Source: Paracoccaceae bacterium
Lineage (GTDB): Bacteria > Pseudomonadota > Alphaproteobacteria > Rhodobacterales > Rhodobacteraceae
DNA length: 64,000 nt
NCBI GenBank assembly: GCA_020425085.1
Contig: JAGQRW010000005.1
Span: 1 to 64,000, forward strand
Direction: 5' to 3'
Shown: positions 38,851 through 47,824 of the stretch, piece by piece
Numbering within the stretch: position 1 is the first letter of the stretch
Layout of the letters: every line of letters begins with the position of its first letter
The notes under the pieces: model-generated
Databases searched by the model: none
What the model was told of the DNA's origin: nothing
Seen by the model: only the letters and a program-made list of their open reading frames with translations
Program-made: the position numbers and the translations under genes

Positions 38851-39939
38851 TCAGCCGCTGAGGCGGCCACCGCTGATCGGTTTGGCAATGCCGGTGGTGC
38901 CGGGGGCCGATATGTTGAGGTGGATGCGGGCGCGGGCGGCGAGATAGGCGAAGGCCTGCGCCTCCAGCATGTCGCCGTCAAGACCGCTAGCGTCGACATC
39001 CTCGACCGGCAGGTCGAGGTTGCGGGCAAGGCCCTGCATCAGGTGTGGATTCTTGCGCCCGCCACCGGCAACCAGCAGGCGGGTCATGCCATCCGGGGCG
39101 AAGGCAAAAGCGGATTTCACCGATTGGATGGTGGCACCGGCCAGGGTGGCAAGACCATCGGTATCTGACAGGCGTTCCACGGCATATGCCAGATCGGCAA
39201 ATGCGTTGCGGTCAAGGGATTTTGGCGGTTTTTGCCGGAAATAATCGTGGGAAAGGAAGCTGGCGAGGATTTTCTCGTCGACCTTGCCGATCGCCGCCAA
39301 TGCGCCGCCGTAATCGCAGGCAAGCCCGGTGCGTTTCAGCGCGAAATCGTCCATCAGCGCATTGGCCGGCCCGGTATCAAAGGCCAGCAAGGCACCATCG
39401 GCATCTGGGCGGGGATGGCGGGTGTCAACGAAGCTGATATTGCCGACACCGCCGAGATTGAGGAAGGCGACCGGCCCCTTGCCCATGCGCCGCGCCAGCG
39501 CGAAATGGTAAAACGGCGCGAGCGGCGCGCCCTGCCCGCCCGCCGCCATGTCGTTGCTGCGAAAATCCCAGACCACCGGCAGGCCAAGTGCCTTGGCCAG
39601 TCGCGCGCCGTCGCCGGCCTGATGGGTGCGGTGGTTTGCGGGATCATGGGCCAAGGTCTGCCCGTGAAATCCCACCAGATCGACGCCGCCAAAGCGGCGG
39701 ATCAGGTCAAGATGTGCTGCTTCGACCACTTCGGCGGCCTCGGCCACGCCGGCCTCACCGGGCCATTTGCCTTGTGCGGCGGCGATGATCGCCCGCTCAT
39801 CACCGGTATAGGGGCGATAGCCGGTGGCGCCGAATTCGAAAATCTCGATGCCATCGGTCAAGACCAGTGCCGCATCCACCCCGTCCATCGAGGTGCCTGA
39901 CATCAGCCCCAACGCCCATATCCCGTCTTGTTCGCCCAT
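38851..39939 (-). CDS. anmK: Anhydro-N-acetylmuramic acid kinase
   Basis: AnmK opens the anhydro ring and phosphorylates anhydro-N-acetylmuramic acid to MurNAc-6-phosphate during cell-wall recycling. The 362-residue protein begins with the ATP-site loop GLMSGTSMDGVDAALV and contains VGFHGQTLAHDP with the catalytic-region residues, FLNLGGVGNISFVD, AFDTGPANALMDDF and LVAGGGRKNPHLMQGL. The start at 39939 follows AAGGAAAG. It is divergent from tyrS, a linkage seen in other Rhodobacterales genomes. No murQ is next to it. Confidence 0.95.
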   Translation of the reverse strand: MGEQDGIWALGLMSGTSMDGVDAALVLTDGIEIFEFGATGYRPYTGDERAIIAAAQGKWPGEAGVAEAAEVVEAAHLDLIRRFGGVDLVGFHGQTLAHDPANHRTHQAGDGARLAKALGLPVVWDFRSNDMAAGGQGAPLAPFYHFALARRMGKGPVAFLNLGGVGNISFVDTRHPRPDADGALLAFDTGPANALMDDFALKRTGLACDYGGALAAIGKVDEKILASFLSHDYFRQKPPKSLDRNAFADLAYAVERLSDTDGLATLAGATIQSVKSAFAFAPDGMTRLLVAGGGRKNPHLMQGLARNLDLPVEDVDASGLDGDMLEAQAFAYLAARARIHLNISAPGTTGIAKPISGGRLSG

Positions 39940-40004
39940 CGCTCTTTCCTTTTCTTTGCCGTTCATTATAGAGGACTGAGTTTGAACGCCAATGAAAGAC
40001 CGCC

Positions 40005-41258
40005 ATGACCTACAAGGTGAAATCCGATTTTCTGCAGATCATGCAGACCCGTGGTTTTGTTGCCGACTGCACTGATTTTGAGGGGCTGGACCGGGCGTTG
40101 CTGGCGGGTGTGGTGCCGGGCTATATCGGGTTTGATGCAACCGCCAAATCCCTGCATGTCGGCAGTCTTATCCAGATCATGATGATGCGCTGGTTGCAGA
40201 AAACCGGGCATAAGCCGCTGGTTCTGATGGGCGGCGGCACCACCAAGGTTGGCGATCCCAGTTTTCGCGCCGAGGAACGCCCACTGCTGAGTGCGGCCGA
40301 GATTGACGCCAATATCGACGGCATCCGGCAGGTGTTTTCGTCTTATGTCTGCTTTGGCGGCGCCCCCACAGATGCGTTGATGGTCAATAACGACGAATGG
40401 CTGGGCGGGCTGAACTATCTGGAGTTTCTGCGCGATATCGGGCGGCACTTTTCCGTCAACCGCATGCTGAGCTTTGAATCGGTGAAATCGCGGCTGGATC
40501 GTGAACAAAGCCTGTCGTTTCTGGAATTCAACTACATGATCCTGCAAGCCTATGATTTCATGGAGCTTAACCGCCGATATGGCTGTCTGTTGCAGATGGG
40601 CGGGTCAGATCAGTGGGGCAATATCGTCAACGGTATCGACCTGACGCGCCGGGTACTGGATCATGGCGTTTTCGGGTTGACGACGCCGTTGCTGACCACC
40701 TCGGACGGCAAGAAGATGGGCAAATCGCTGGATGGCGCGGTGTGGCTGAACGCCGGCATGCGCACCCCCTATGAGTTCTGGCAATTCTGGCGCAACACCA
40801 CGGATGCGGATGTCGGGCGGTTTTTGAAACTTTACAGTGAATTGCCGGTTGATGAATGCGAACGTCTTGGGGCGTTGGAAGGTCAGGAAATCAACGAGGC
40901 AAAGATTTGTCTGGCCAACGAGGTAACGACGCTGGCGCACGGGGCCGCGGCCGCCCAAGCCGCCGAGGCAACGGCGCGGCAGGTGTTTGAACAAGGTGGC
41001 GTCGGGGATGACCTGCCGACCACCACCCTGTCGGCAAGCGAGGTCAAAGGCGGCATTTCCATCGTGCAGGCGCTGGTGCGGGCCGGATTGGCCGGATCGG
41101 GCAAGGAGGCAAAACGCCTGATCGCCGATGGCGGGGCGCGATTGAACGATGCGCCGGTGACGGATGCAGCCTTGATACTGGACGCCACCGCCTTTGCCGA
41201 GCCGGTGAAGCTGTCAGCCGGCAAGAAACGTCACGCGCTGTTGTGTCTGAAGGATTAG
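40005..41258 (+). CDS. tyrS: Tyrosine-tRNA ligase
   Basis: TyrS charges tRNA-Tyr. The 417-residue class I synthetase has the HIGH-type motif in [16 protein letters not shown], the tyrosine-binding [18 protein letters not shown] and [15 protein letters not shown], and the KMSKS-type loop [16 protein letters not shown]. The C-terminal S4-like RNA-binding domain (residues about 350-417, [22 protein letters not shown]) is present. The length is typical. GAAAG stands six bases before the ATG. Confidence 0.97.
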   Translation: MTYKVKSDFLQIMQTRGFVADCTDFEGLDRALLAGVVPGYIGFDATAKSLHVGSLIQIMMMRWLQKTGHKPLVLMGGGTTKVGDPSFRAEERPLLSAAEIDANIDGIRQVFSSYVCFGGAPTDALMVNNDEWLGGLNYLEFLRDIGRHFSVNRMLSFESVKSRLDREQSLSFLEFNYMILQAYDFMELNRRYGCLLQMGGSDQWGNIVNGIDLTRRVLDHGVFGLTTPLLTTSDGKKMGKSLDGAVWLNAGMRTPYEFWQFWRNTTDADVGRFLKLYSELPVDECERLGALEGQEINEAKICLANEVTTLAHGAAAAQAAEATARQVFEQGGVGDDLPTTTLSASEVKGGISIVQALVRAGLAGSGKEAKRLIADGGARLNDAPVTDAALILDATAFAEPVKLSAGKKRHALLCLKD

Positions 41259-41343
41259 GCACAGCCGGGTTGATTGGAATTGACCGCCGGTATCGCCTCG
41301 TTGAAGCCAATGCGCATGAAACGGGTGGCAGCATTTCGGCCTG

Positions 41344-41379
41344 CCCCTAAAACCCGAACGTCACAGACAGGTTTTGGGG
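41344..41379 (+). promoter_or_regulatory. Hairpin just upstream of the EamA transporter gene
   Basis: CCCC-T-AAAACC pairs with GGTTTTGGGG, ending 10 bases before the ATG at 41390. The 3' arm holds the only purine-rich sequence that could serve as a ribosome binding site. It may be a tyrS terminator or a structure that controls translation of the transporter. Confidence 0.4.
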
Positions 41380-41389
41380 TATTTCCGAC

Positions 41390-42319
41390 ATGGCCAATCA
41401 AACCGCACCATCCATGGACCTGAAGGCCGCGGCGATGCTGCTTTTGCTTGCAGCGGTCTGGGGCGGGTCGTTCTTTTTCGCCGAGATCGCCCTTGGCGAG
41501 GTTCCGCCGCTGACCATTACCCTTCATCGGGTGTTCTGGGCGGTGCCGATCCTGGCCCTGATCGTGCGCCTGAAGGGGATTGCTATTGCGCGATCCTTAC
41601 GCATCTGGGGCGCATATCTGGTGATGGGGGCGCTGAACAATGCGATCCCGTTTTCATTGATCTTCTGGGGTCAGACGCAGATTGAAAGCGGGCTGGCGTC
41701 CATTCTGAATGGCACCACGGCGATGTTCGGGGCGCTGGTTGCGGGGTTGCTGCTGGTTGATGAGCCATTGACGACGAAAAAGATCACAGGTGCCGGTCTG
41801 GGTCTGGTTGGCGTTGCGTTCATCATGGGACCGGGGGTCATTTTTGACTTCAATCCGGGCAATCTGGCGCAGCTTGCGGTGCTTGGTGCCGCACTTTCGT
41901 ATGCTTTTGCCAGCGTTTGGGGCAAAACCACACTTGCAGGCCAGCCGCCTTTGATGAACGCACTTGGCATGTTGACCGGCAGCACGGTGTTGATGTTTCC
42001 GATCGTGCTGGTGTTTGACGGGCCACCTGAACTTGGGCTTTCTGCCGGTATCTGGGGGGCATTGCTGGGCTTGGCCGGCTTTTCAACGGCACTGGCATAT
42101 ATCTTGTATTTTGCCATTCTCAAGCGCGCGGGGGCGGCAAATCTGATGCTGGTCACGCTGTTGATACCGCCTTTTGCCATCGGTCTTGGCACCGTGTTTC
42201 TTGGCGAAAGCATGGGGGCCGAGGCATTTATCGGATTTGCCGTTATCGCCCTGGGTTTCGCTGTGACCGACGGGCGGTTGTTTACCATCTTTCGGAGCAA
42301 ACCCCGAAGTGCGTGTTGA
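41390..42319 (+). CDS. EamA-family (DMT) transporter
   Basis: This 309-residue protein has ten hydrophobic segments in two EamA repeats. The first begins AAMLLLLAAVWGGSFFFAEIAL and the second near LAQLAVLGAALSYAFASVWGK; LILFWGQTQIESGLASIL-like and LGESMGAEAFIGFAVIALG segments are typical for this drug/metabolite transporter family. Substrates of the family include amino acids and metabolites, usually exported. None can be assigned here. It follows tyrS after 131 bases that contain a strong hairpin at its start, and it converges with the FkbM gene. Confidence 0.88.
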   Translation: MANQTAPSMDLKAAAMLLLLAAVWGGSFFFAEIALGEVPPLTITLHRVFWAVPILALIVRLKGIAIARSLRIWGAYLVMGALNNAIPFSLIFWGQTQIESGLASILNGTTAMFGALVAGLLLVDEPLTTKKITGAGLGLVGVAFIMGPGVIFDFNPGNLAQLAVLGAALSYAFASVWGKTTLAGQPPLMNALGMLTGSTVLMFPIVLVFDGPPELGLSAGIWGALLGLAGFSTALAYILYFAILKRAGAANLMLVTLLIPPFAIGLGTVFLGESMGAEAFIGFAVIALGFAVTDGRLFTIFRSKPRSAC

Positions 42320-42332
42320 CCGGCCAGATACC

Positions 42333-43148
42333 CTAGCCTCGTGTACAGGCCGGGATGTGTTCGGCGATACCATCGACGATGAACCAGTCGTCGAACATGC
42401 TGACCTCGGACAGAACCCGGCGGTAGCCGTTGGATTTCAACAGGTTCAGCACTTTGTTGCGGGCCGGTGTGAAATTGTGTTCGACCGACAGGATCTTCGG
42501 GCGAAACCGGTGAAAATCCAGATGTGACAGGATTTCGAACTCGCTGCCCTCGGTATCCACCGACAAATAGTCGAAATCCGGCGGCAGATCGTGTTCGGCC
42601 AGCAGCGTCGTCAGCGAAACCGTTTCCACCTGATATTCCGTGCTGTCGCGGCGTTTTCTTCGGTTGCCATCCTGGTTCTTGAAATCCGCCAGCGTTGAAA
42701 GCGCGCCGATTTTGGCTTCGGAAAATGTCAGGGATTGATTGTCACGGCTCCAGACACAACGGGTATCCAGCCGGGTTTCCGGGCGGTTTTGCCGAAACGC
42801 CTCATGCCAGCCACGCGCCGGTTCGGCGCACAGGCCAGTCCAGCCGAAATGGGTTGCGAGGCTATAGCTGTTGGAATGTTCAACCCCGTCGGTGGCACCG
42901 AATTCGACAAAGTGCCCCTTATGATCACGGCCAAGCGCAAAAAGGACAAACAGATCCTGAAAAATCTGCGAACCGGAATGATGTGCGTATTCCAGCGCAA
43001 AGCCCAAAAACGATGCGGCCGTGGATTGCGGCAGGTTGCGGATTTCGTTACGAGCCTTGGCCAGCGTCAGAACCTGATCGCGCAGCGTAGCCTTGGGGCC
43101 GACATTGTTGATGCCAAGCATTTTGTTCAGGCGTTCCGCCGGTGTCAT
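42333..43148 (-). CDS. FkbM-family methyltransferase
   Basis: This 271-residue protein has the FkbM methyltransferase pattern: the SAM-binding region GHFVEFGATDGVEHSNSY followed by GLCAEPARGWHEAF, and the downstream FDYLSVDTEGSEFEILSHLDF block. Members methylate sugars or other small acceptors, often in surface polysaccharide pathways. No glycosyltransferase or polysaccharide genes are adjacent, so the acceptor is unknown. It has no signal peptide. It is transcribed away from DUF418 with a 94-base gap on the same strand. Confidence 0.87.
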   Translation of the reverse strand: MTPAERLNKMLGINNVGPKATLRDQVLTLAKARNEIRNLPQSTAASFLGFALEYAHHSGSQIFQDLFVLFALGRDHKGHFVEFGATDGVEHSNSYSLATHFGWTGLCAEPARGWHEAFRQNRPETRLDTRCVWSRDNQSLTFSEAKIGALSTLADFKNQDGNRRKRRDSTEYQVETVSLTTLLAEHDLPPDFDYLSVDTEGSEFEILSHLDFHRFRPKILSVEHNFTPARNKVLNLLKSNGYRRVLSEVSMFDDWFIVDGIAEHIPACTRG

Positions 43149-43242
43149 CGGTGTTTTCCCTATTGTCGTTTAGCCGCTCTTTTAGAGGGGAAAACGCAAG
43201 GTGGAAATGCTATTCGCACGGAACCCGAAACCGAGCATAAGT

Positions 43243-44304
43243 TTAACCGGCAATTTTACGCATCAACGCCTCGATCGGCCCGCGCCTGAACCATCTGGAC
43301 CAGATCAGCGCATAGAATGTTGCCCCGAGACAAAACAGGAATGACGCCAGTACAGATTGCCCGATGGTCTGCCCGCCAAGCATTCCCATCGCTTCCAGCG
43401 TGCCCATGCCAACAAGGATATGCCCGATATAAAGCGTCAATGTCTGGCGGCCAGCAGGAAGGATCAAACCCAAAACACCCCCGTTTTCAAGCTGCTCTGA
43501 TACCAGCAGGCAAAGCCCGATGACCACGCAGGCTGCACCCAGACCAGCCAGCGTATAAAGCGGCATAGGGGGAACAGGCGATGTTGTCGCAAGCGCCGCT
43601 AATTCCGGATCAATTGCCGTAAAAAATGGCATCAGAACGTAACTCAGCCCCTCGGCGACCCCGAAGGCCAGCGCACCGCCAAGAACCAGCATCACCTGCA
43701 CCGCGCGTTCGCCAAGTGCCATGCGGCTAAGTACAATCCCGAATAACAGAAATCCCAGCCACGGAATGACCGGGTGCCAGCCATTGAAGAAAAGATTGCG
43801 CACGAAACCGGTCGGCGTCCAAAACCCGCTATAGGTGTAATCCTGCCAATTCCAGCCCGCATCATAGTCAAGCGTCAGGATCATGGCCACAAATGCAAGA
43901 TTGAGCAGCAGGATCAGCCCCAGCAGCGCAGGGTTTCGCAAGCGAAGCAAGAACGCGCCGAAAAGGAAATAGAACGCATAATAATGCAGGATGTCCGCAT
44001 CAAAAATAAGCATGTTCAACAAGCCGATAACCAGCAGAAACAGCGCACGCTTGATGGTCACAAGGGATGTTGCGCTGACACCTTTCAGGCCGGACAGGCC
44101 AAGCCCGATACCCGCAAGCACCACAAAGGTTGCGGCGGCGCGACCTTCAAGTGCGTTGGTGAAATGGCCCAAAAAGCCCCCGTCGCCTTCTGCCCCCATC
44201 GCTATCTTGAAGTTGACGATAACCATGCCGACAAATGCAATGTAGCGTGCGAGATCCAGCCCACCCATACGACCAACTGCCGTTATGGTCTTTTCATCGC
44301 GCAA
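43243..44304 (-). CDS. DUF418-type membrane protein
   Basis: This protein of about 353 residues has roughly ten hydrophobic segments and the DUF418/acyltransferase-3-like layout: LDLARYIAFVGMVIVNF as first helix, ILHYYAFYFLFGAFLLRL, WHPVIPWLGFLLFGIVLSRMAL and the ending SRWFRRGPIEALMRKIAG, which is the conserved DUF418 C-terminus (W-x-R-RGPxExLxR). The function of the family is unknown; relatives transfer acyl groups to sugars at the membrane. The start is uncertain: TTG 44304 has an AAAGG upstream, ATG 44268 would shorten it by 12 residues, and TTG 44379 would lengthen it. Confidence 0.8.
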   Translation of the reverse strand: MRDEKTITAVGRMGGLDLARYIAFVGMVIVNFKIAMGAEGDGGFLGHFTNALEGRAAATFVVLAGIGLGLSGLKGVSATSLVTIKRALFLLVIGLLNMLIFDADILHYYAFYFLFGAFLLRLRNPALLGLILLLNLAFVAMILTLDYDAGWNWQDYTYSGFWTPTGFVRNLFFNGWHPVIPWLGFLLFGIVLSRMALGERAVQVMLVLGGALAFGVAEGLSYVLMPFFTAIDPELAALATTSPVPPMPLYTLAGLGAACVVIGLCLLVSEQLENGGVLGLILPAGRQTLTLYIGHILVGMGTLEAMGMLGGQTIGQSVLASFLFCLGATFYALIWSRWFRRGPIEALMRKIAG

Positions 44305-44397
44305 CGCATCGGCCTTTGTGGTTTGGGCAATCCTGTAAACAACAGGAGAATTTGTAGACCAGGCCGAAAAACAGATCAATCTGACAAATGCCGGAAC

Positions 44398-45372
44398 CTA
44401 TTTGCCCAGCATCCAGATACCGTCTGGAAAAAACGCGTGAAAAGCAAAGGCGAACATCACGTCGTGGGCCAGATCCCTGCCGCTTGCATTCCGTACCCGG
44501 ATGCTGCCGACATCCTTGCCGCTGGCGATCCTGGCGGTATCGAGCGCCGATGCCTGCCCGGCGCGCCAGGTGATGGTCAGACCCGCCTCGGTCAGTTCAT
44601 TGATCTGCGCCAGCCGCGCCATCGGCCAGGCGCGATTGCCGACCCGGATCACCCGTGCCAGCGGCGGAATGCCGTGTGGCGGCGGTTGGCCATCAAAGAG
44701 AAAAGGCCGCGCCGAACTATCGTAACCGGCATAGGGATTGCGACCGTAATCGCGCGCAGTAGCCGGTTGATCCATCACCAGCGCCTCAGGGTTTCTGCTG
44801 CGAAACTCGGCCCAGCTTTCCATCCAGCTTGGGATTTCAACCAGTTGGTCGCCCATATGTGCCCCGACGATGCCCTCGCCAAGTGCCTGCTGCCACCAGC
44901 TTTCGCTTTGGCGGTCATACATGATCATGTCGGAATTCCTGAGCTTGCCGGTGACGCCAAAGGTCAGGACATCGCCCCCCAACTGCCCGTCAAACACCAT
45001 GGCCGAGTTGCACAAGGGGCAGAAAGTCACCGAGACATGGCGGCTATCTATCAGGTCATTGACGATCTCGTGCCAGATCAGATAGCGGATCGGATAGGCG
45101 CGCGGCACCTGCCCGGCCAGTTCAAGCGTCAGAACCGGTTCGCGGTCCGACAACCGGGTTTCGGCGGAAACGGCGTGAAAACGGGGATTGTCAATCGCCG
45201 GGATGCCATCCCTGGGCGGCCCGCCCGACAGGATCTCGATGAACTTGACCGAACTTCGGCTGAAATCGGTGTTGGGCCATTCGTGTTTCCAGAAATCGAC
45301 CTGCGCCACTGCCGCCCCGGCCCAAAGGCCGACCAGAATGGCCAATCCAGGTCTGATAACCAGCCGCCGCAT
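44398..45372 (-). CDS. DUF3179 domain protein, exported
   Basis: This 324-residue protein begins with a signal-peptide-like segment (VIRPGLAILVGLWAGAAVAQ), so it is probably periplasmic. The DUF3179 region includes AYPIRYLIWHEIVND, the hallmark VTFCPLCNSAMVF with a CxxC pair, FGVTGKLRNSDMIMYDRQSESWWQQ and the NPYAGYD motif. The CxxC suggests redox chemistry or metal binding, but the role of the family is not known. It lies between DUF418 and the secreted cyclophilin gene on the same strand. Confidence 0.88.
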   Translation of the reverse strand: MRRLVIRPGLAILVGLWAGAAVAQVDFWKHEWPNTDFSRSSVKFIEILSGGPPRDGIPAIDNPRFHAVSAETRLSDREPVLTLELAGQVPRAYPIRYLIWHEIVNDLIDSRHVSVTFCPLCNSAMVFDGQLGGDVLTFGVTGKLRNSDMIMYDRQSESWWQQALGEGIVGAHMGDQLVEIPSWMESWAEFRSRNPEALVMDQPATARDYGRNPYAGYDSSARPFLFDGQPPPHGIPPLARVIRVGNRAWPMARLAQINELTEAGLTITWRAGQASALDTARIASGKDVGSIRVRNASGRDLAHDVMFAFAFHAFFPDGIWMLGK

Positions 45373-45477
45373 CGCCCCCCTGCCTGTTGATGTGCGAACA
45401 TACTGGCAGGGCTGGTGCAAAAAACCAGCCACTTCACAGAGGATTGATGGGTTGTGGATTGATGGGCCGGCATCGGG

Positions 45478-45508
45478 CCGCCTGCCGCAAATTGTTTGCG
45501 CCAGGCGG
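45478..45508. terminator. Long near-perfect hairpin after the cyclophilin genes
   Basis: CCGCCTG, a single C, CGCAAA, loop TTG, TTTGCG, a single C and CAGGCGG form a 13-bp stem seven bases past the cyclophilin stop codon. A T-rich tail (TTTGTTT) stands on the plus-strand side only, so it is more likely a 3' stabilising element or bidirectional terminator than a classical one for the minus-strand genes. Confidence 0.55.
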
Positions 45509-45514
45509 TTTGTT

Positions 45515-46111
45515 TCAGCCCCTGGGCTTGATATGAACCGATTTCATGTAATCGGGATCGGTCACCGTGCCGTTCTTGACGCGCGAACCTTTCTTGATCG
45601 CATGCACCACATCCATGCCGCTAATGACCTTGCCGATCACGGTATATTGGCCGTTCAGGTGCCAGGCGGTATCGAACATGATGAAGAACTGCGAATTGGC
45701 CGAGTCGGGCGTCATCGAACGGGCCATGCCGACGATGCCTTCTTCGTAACTGCGGTCGGAAAATTCGGCCTTCAGATCCGGCAGGTCGGATCCGCCCTGC
45801 CCGGCCTTGCCCAGCAACTCGTTGCCGCGCTTGCCGTATTTCACATCGCCGGTCTGGGCCATGAAACCGTCGATCACCCGGTGAAACACCACGTTGTCAT
45901 AGGCACCTTCATTGGCCAGCGTCACCAGCCGTTCAACATGCCTTGGCGCAAGATCCTTGAACAATTCGATCTCGATCACGCCTTGGGTCTGGCCGGCGAC
46001 CTCGATCACCATGACGGGGTCGTCCGGGTTGATTTCCTCGGCGCGGGCGATGCCGTTCAAGGATGCGATGACCAGCGCGATGGCGGTAACAATGCGGAAA
46101 AACCGTTTCAT
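45515..46111 (-). CDS. Exported cyclophilin-type peptidyl-prolyl isomerase
   Basis: This 198-residue protein has an N-terminal signal peptide (MKRFFRIVTAIALVIASLNGIARA) and then a cyclophilin domain with VVFHRVIDGFMAQTGD containing the catalytic arginine, ANSQFFIMFD and the LNGQYTVIGKVISGMDVV strand. It would speed cis-trans isomerisation of proline bonds in the periplasm. It begins one base after the stop codon of the cytoplasmic cyclophilin gene, with which it shares obvious similarity, so the pair looks like a tandem duplication. A strong hairpin follows its stop. Confidence 0.93.
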   Translation of the reverse strand: MKRFFRIVTAIALVIASLNGIARAEEINPDDPVMVIEVAGQTQGVIEIELFKDLAPRHVERLVTLANEGAYDNVVFHRVIDGFMAQTGDVKYGKRGNELLGKAGQGGSDLPDLKAEFSDRSYEEGIVGMARSMTPDSANSQFFIMFDTAWHLNGQYTVIGKVISGMDVVHAIKKGSRVKNGTVTDPDYMKSVHIKPRG

Positions 46112-46112
46112 C

Positions 46113-46619
46113 TCAGATGTCCGCCACCACTTTGACCGAGATCATCCGGTCGGGGTTTGCCGGCGGTTCGCCCATTTCGATATTGTCCACATGTTCCATG
46201 CCGGAAATCACGTTGCCGTAAACCGTATACTGACCGTTCAGGAAATGCCCGTCCTTGAACATGATGAAAAACTGGGAATTGGCCGAATCCGGGTTTTGCG
46301 AACGCGCCGCGCCCAAAGCGCCGCGGTCAAACGGGATTTTTGAAAATTCCGCCGGAACATTCGGCAGATCGGAACCACCGGTGCCGGCCATGCGGATATT
46401 GAAATCTTTTTCCATGTTGCCGTTTTTCACATCACCTGTCTGGGCCATGAAACCGTCGATCACCCGGTGAAAGGCAACGTTGTCATAGGCCCCGGCGCGG
46501 GCCAGTTCCTTGATGCGGGCGCAGTGTTGCGGTGCCACATCCGGCAACAGCTCGATATGCACCGGGCCGTTTTTCAGTTCGATGACGATGGTATTTTCGG
46601 GGTCTTTGATCTCGGCCAT
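46113..46619 (-). CDS. Cytoplasmic cyclophilin-type peptidyl-prolyl isomerase
   Basis: This 168-residue cyclophilin lacks a signal peptide and should act in the cytoplasm. It has the catalytic block VAFHRVIDGFMAQTGDV, SQFFIMFKDGHFLNGQYTVYGNVISGMEHVD and the family spacing throughout. Its N-terminus (MAEIKDPENTIVIELKNGPVHIELLPD) is like E. coli PpiB. It is followed almost without gap by its exported paralogue, so both are made from one message. coaD lies upstream on the same strand. Confidence 0.94.
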   Translation of the reverse strand: MAEIKDPENTIVIELKNGPVHIELLPDVAPQHCARIKELARAGAYDNVAFHRVIDGFMAQTGDVKNGNMEKDFNIRMAGTGGSDLPNVPAEFSKIPFDRGALGAARSQNPDSANSQFFIMFKDGHFLNGQYTVYGNVISGMEHVDNIEMGEPPANPDRMISVKVVADI

Positions 46620-46685
46620 TGCTGCCTCCTGAATTTTGGGTTCGGGGGAACATATGGAAAAGCCGGGAAAAGGGAAAGCGGCGAT

Positions 46686-47180
46686 TCAGGACTTGCGGAA
46701 TTTTTCGATCAAAGCTTTGTTAACCGCGGGTGGCACGAATTTCGACACATCGCCGCCAAGCCGCGCGATTTCCTTTACCAGGCGCGAGGCGATGGCCTGA
46801 TTTCTGGCATCGGCCATCAGGAACACGGTCTCGATCTGATCATCAAGGGCGCGGTTCATGCCGACCATCTGAAATTCGTATTCAAAATCCGAAACCGCCC
46901 GCAATCCGCGCACGATCATCGACGCACCGACATCGCGCGCGCAGTCGATCAGCAGGTTTTCAAACGGATGCGCCACGATCTCGACCGTGGGGTTCTGGCG
47001 CTTGGCGCATTCCGCCTCGATCATCGCCACGCGCTCTTCCAGACTGAACAGCGGCCCCTTGTCGCGGTTGATGGCAACCCCGATCACCAGCTTGTCAACC
47101 AGGGTCGAGGCGCGGCGTATGATGTCGATATGGCCATGCGTGATCGGGTCGAATGTGCCGGGATAAAGGCCGATACGCAT
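46686..47180 (-). CDS. coaD: Phosphopantetheine adenylyltransferase
   Basis: CoaD joins ATP and 4'-phosphopantetheine to make dephospho-CoA. The 164-residue protein has the nucleotidyltransferase motif GTFDPITHGHIDIIRRA (HxGH class), the LVIGVAINRDKGPLFSLEERVAMI region, GLRAVSDFEYEFQMVGMNRAL and the end segment DVSKFVPPAVNKALIEKF. All key residues and the length match the family. It is first in a co-directional group with two cyclophilin genes, a linkage I recall in other alphaproteobacteria (coaD-ppi). Confidence 0.97.
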   Translation of the reverse strand: MRIGLYPGTFDPITHGHIDIIRRASTLVDKLVIGVAINRDKGPLFSLEERVAMIEAECAKRQNPTVEIVAHPFENLLIDCARDVGASMIVRGLRAVSDFEYEFQMVGMNRALDDQIETVFLMADARNQAIASRLVKEIARLGGDVSKFVPPAVNKALIEKFRKS

Positions 47181-47328
47181 CAGGGCATCCTTTGCAGTCA
47201 GGGTCAGGCCGAGTGAACCTGATCGGGGGGCGATTTACAAGCGGTGCCTGTTACGCTGCGTCAAAAACCTGCACGCAACATGGATAAGGCATGTCTGCGC
47301 AATGGGTTAGGTCGCAAAGCTAAGGTAA

Positions 47329-47763
47329 TCAAAACCCTTTGATCATGCCTTCGAGCGCCTGATTTTCCATGGTCATTTCCGACAGTCGTGCCAGAACCAC
47401 GTCACCGATCGAGATCAGCCCGATCATTTTTTCACCTTCCATCACCGGCAGATGGCGTACCCGTTCGTCGGTCATTTTCTGCAATACGCTATGGGCGGTA
47501 TCGGTCTTGCTGCAGGTGAAGATTTCGCGCGTCATCAGTTCGGAAACCTGCATGTCCATGCAACCGGCCCCGCGCTTGCCAAGCTCGCTTACAATGTCGC
47601 GTTCGGAAAACATGCCTTCGACGGTTTCACCATCGCTGGAAACCACCAAAGCACCGATCCTGAGGCTGGACAGCACTTCGGCCGCCTCGGATACCTTGGC
47701 ATCGGCGGTGATGGTCGAGATTTTCTTGCTAGGTTTGCCATTCAGGATTTGTTGAACCAGCAT
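47329..47763 (-). CDS. CBS-domain-pair protein
   Basis: This 144-residue protein is made of two CBS domains (about residues 8-62 and 72-130), with the typical patterns LVVSSDGETVEGMFSERDIVSELG and RHLPVMEGEKMIGLISIGDVV. Stand-alone CBS pairs bind adenine nucleotides and act as energy sensors on partner proteins. No partner is evident next to it. It is preceded by an AT-rich promoter region and has 61 bases to the LysR gene upstream. Confidence 0.92.
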   Translation of the reverse strand: MLVQQILNGKPSKKISTITADAKVSEAAEVLSSLRIGALVVSSDGETVEGMFSERDIVSELGKRGAGCMDMQVSELMTREIFTCSKTDTAHSVLQKMTDERVRHLPVMEGEKMIGLISIGDVVLARLSEMTMENQALEGMIKGF

Positions 47764-47824
47764 TTCGACACCTCGTTTGAAATAAATAATGTTTCATTTA
47801 TGCTGCCTTATGCGCAATTTCCTG

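Noticed and set aside
43774-45390. Plus-strand open frame of 538 codons across the DUF418 and DUF3179 genes
   Set aside because: It spans two well-supported minus-strand genes and their spacer and has no family features.
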